The notes below the pieces were generated by a model. The model was not told where the DNA came from. It searched no databases and saw only the letters and a program-made list of their open reading frames with translations. Source: Alphaproteobacteria bacterium (GTDB lineage Bacteria; Pseudomonadota; Alphaproteobacteria; ATCC43930; CGMCC-115725). Taken from it: a stretch of DNA of 6,537 nt. The stretch is from assembly GCA_005888425.1 (NCBI GenBank), contig VAZF01000669.1:1-6537 (forward strand), given 5' to 3'. The translations under genes were made by a program, and so were the position numbers. Below are positions 5,892-6,537 of this stretch, piece by piece; position 1 is the first letter of the stretch, and each line of letters starts with the position of its first letter.

Positions 5892-5909
5892 ATGAGACTA
5901 GAGCGGCCC

Positions 5910-6537
5910 ATGGCACGCATCATCATCCTGGGTGGCGGCCGTCAGGGCCGCATCATCGCTAACGACCTCACCGGCGATCACGACGTCACCGTGGCCGACG
6001 TCGCGACGGTGAACCTTCCCGGTGTCCGCAGCATGCAGCGCGACCTGTCGCGGCCGCTCGAGCTGGTCGGCACCTTGCACGAGTACGACGTCGTCGTGGG
6101 CGCGCTGCCGGGGCGCCTCGGTTTCGCGGCGGCGCAAGCGGCGGTGAAGGCCAAGCGCCACTACGTGGACCTGTCGTACTACATCGAGGATGCGGCGCAG
6201 CTGCACGGGGCGGCGCTGGCGGCGGGCGTGGCCATCGTGCCGGATTGCGGTCTCGCACCGGGCCTGTCCAACCTCATCGCCGGCCGGGCGCTGGCGACAC
6301 GCAAGCCCAAGGAGATCAACATCCAGGTCGGCGGCTTCGCGGCCGACCCGAAAAAGCCCTATGGCTACGTGATCACCTGGTCGCCCGAGGATCTGCTCGA
6401 CGAATACTTGCGGCCAGCGCGCATCATCCGGGACGGCAAGGTCGTCGAGGTCCCGGCGCTGTCGGGGCTCGAGATCATCAAGATCCCGGGCGTCGGCGAT
6501 GTCGAGGCCTTCTTCACTGACGGCCTGCGCACATTGC
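5910..6537 (+). CDS. Saccharopine dehydrogenase family protein, lysine 6-dehydrogenase-like, N-terminal part only
   Basis: The frame is open from ATG 5910 to the window end (209 codons plus one base). It starts MARIIILGGGRQGR, a Rossmann first strand with a glycine-rich NAD(P)-binding turn (residues 7-14), followed by an acidic residue after strand two (VADV, D30), DVVVGALPG (60-68), HYVDLSYY (84-91) and VPDCGLAPGLSNL (110-122). From about 135 the substrate domain follows: VGGF, YVITWSPEDLLDEY, then PARIIRDGKVVEVPALSGLE and VEAFFTDGLRTL. That order closely follows L-lysine 6-dehydrogenase, which oxidises the lysine epsilon-amino group to 2-aminoadipate 6-semialdehyde. Other members of the superfamily act on related amino acids, so the substrate is inferred. 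It is probably cytoplasmic. An in-frame ATG at 5892 adds six residues that do not fit the family, so I prefer 5910; neither start has a good ribosome site. Third positions are strongly G/C (33 of the first 40 codons after ATG), higher than in the middle genes. Confidence 0.88.
   Translation, partial: MARIIILGGGRQGRIIANDLTGDHDVTVADVATVNLPGVRSMQRDLSRPLELVGTLHEYDVVVGALPGRLGFAAAQAAVKAKRHYVDLSYYIEDAAQLHGAALAAGVAIVPDCGLAPGLSNLIAGRALATRKPKEINIQVGGFAADPKKPYGYVITWSPEDLLDEYLRPARIIRDGKVVEVPALSGLEIIKIPGVGDVEAFFTDGLRTL

Larger units (their letters stand above)
5272..5909. other. Long divergent gap without a convincing gene
   Basis: About 640 bases lie between the SET start (minus) and the saccharopine-dehydrogenase start (plus). 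Several open frames of 60-130 codons cross it, but their translations are rich in Arg, Ser, Pro and Cys, match no family I know and overlap each other on both strands, so I reject them. The gap holds the 16-bp palindrome at 5317-5332. A partly similar stretch at 5607-5629 matches AAATGCTgGCCAGC (5316-5329) at 13 of 14 bases and is again followed by GTGGAG. There is a T6 tract flanked by GCCC and GGGC (around 5650-5664), a TTGACA hexamer at 5483-5488 without a partner -10, a dispersed repeat copy and a possible promoter next to 5910. It may be a graveyard of degraded sequence plus two promoters. Confidence 0.55.

Noticed and set aside
5898..6258. Minus-strand open frames opposite the saccharopine-dehydrogenase gene
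   Set aside because: They are antisense shadows in a strongly GC3-biased gene.
1..6537. CRISPR array, tRNA/rRNA, transposase or toxin-antitoxin pair
   Set aside because: Looked for on both strands. I saw no regularly spaced repeats, tRNA-like cloverleaf, DDE-type reading frame or small paired genes.

Overview
This window looks like a piece of a high-GC alphaproteobacterial chromosome, most likely from the Bradyrhizobium/Rhodopseudomonas side of the Hyphomicrobiales. Three things point there: GC-rich coding sequence, a tandem pair of substrate-binding proteins of the ABC_sub_bind (TrpX-like) family that is greatly expanded in that group, and short dispersed intergenic repeats built around an AATGaCCGC...GCGGtC..ATT type inverted repeat. 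The assignment is inference; there is no rRNA or phylogenetic marker here.

Layout from left to right. (1) Positions 1-209, minus strand: the N-terminal 69 codons of an alpha/beta-hydrolase, cut by the window edge. (2) 210-590: a divergent non-coding gap holding one repeat copy. (3) 591-1568, plus: an intact secreted ABC-transporter substrate-binding protein. (4) 1565-2551, plus: a second, diverged paralogue that overlaps the first by ATGA but carries an in-frame TAG at codon 36, just after its signal peptide. (5) 2552-2840: a convergent gap with a hairpin and a short repeat copy. (6) 2841-4157, minus: a TPR protein of the TTC38/StaR-like family. (7) 4203-5271, minus: a SET-domain protein-lysine methyltransferase gene split over two frames. 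(8) 5272-5909: about 640 bases without a convincing gene, with a perfect 16-bp palindrome, a further repeat copy and a possible promoter. (9) 5910-6537, plus: the N-terminal 209 codons of a saccharopine-dehydrogenase-family enzyme close to lysine 6-dehydrogenase, cut by the window edge.

The SET and TPR genes lie on one strand 45 bases apart (SET upstream) and look like a two-gene unit. The two binding-protein genes form another unit, with no permease or ATPase gene in view. Two of the four complete loci are broken as written (a nonsense codon in one, a frameshift in the other), and the middle genes use fewer G/C third positions than the right-hand flanking gene in the stretches counted. I read the middle as accessory, partly decaying DNA between two better-kept flanking genes. 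I found no CRISPR array, RNA gene, complete insertion sequence or convincing new defence or biosynthetic system. The loci most worth a second look are the SET/TPR pair with its upstream palindrome, and the nonsense-interrupted binding protein.
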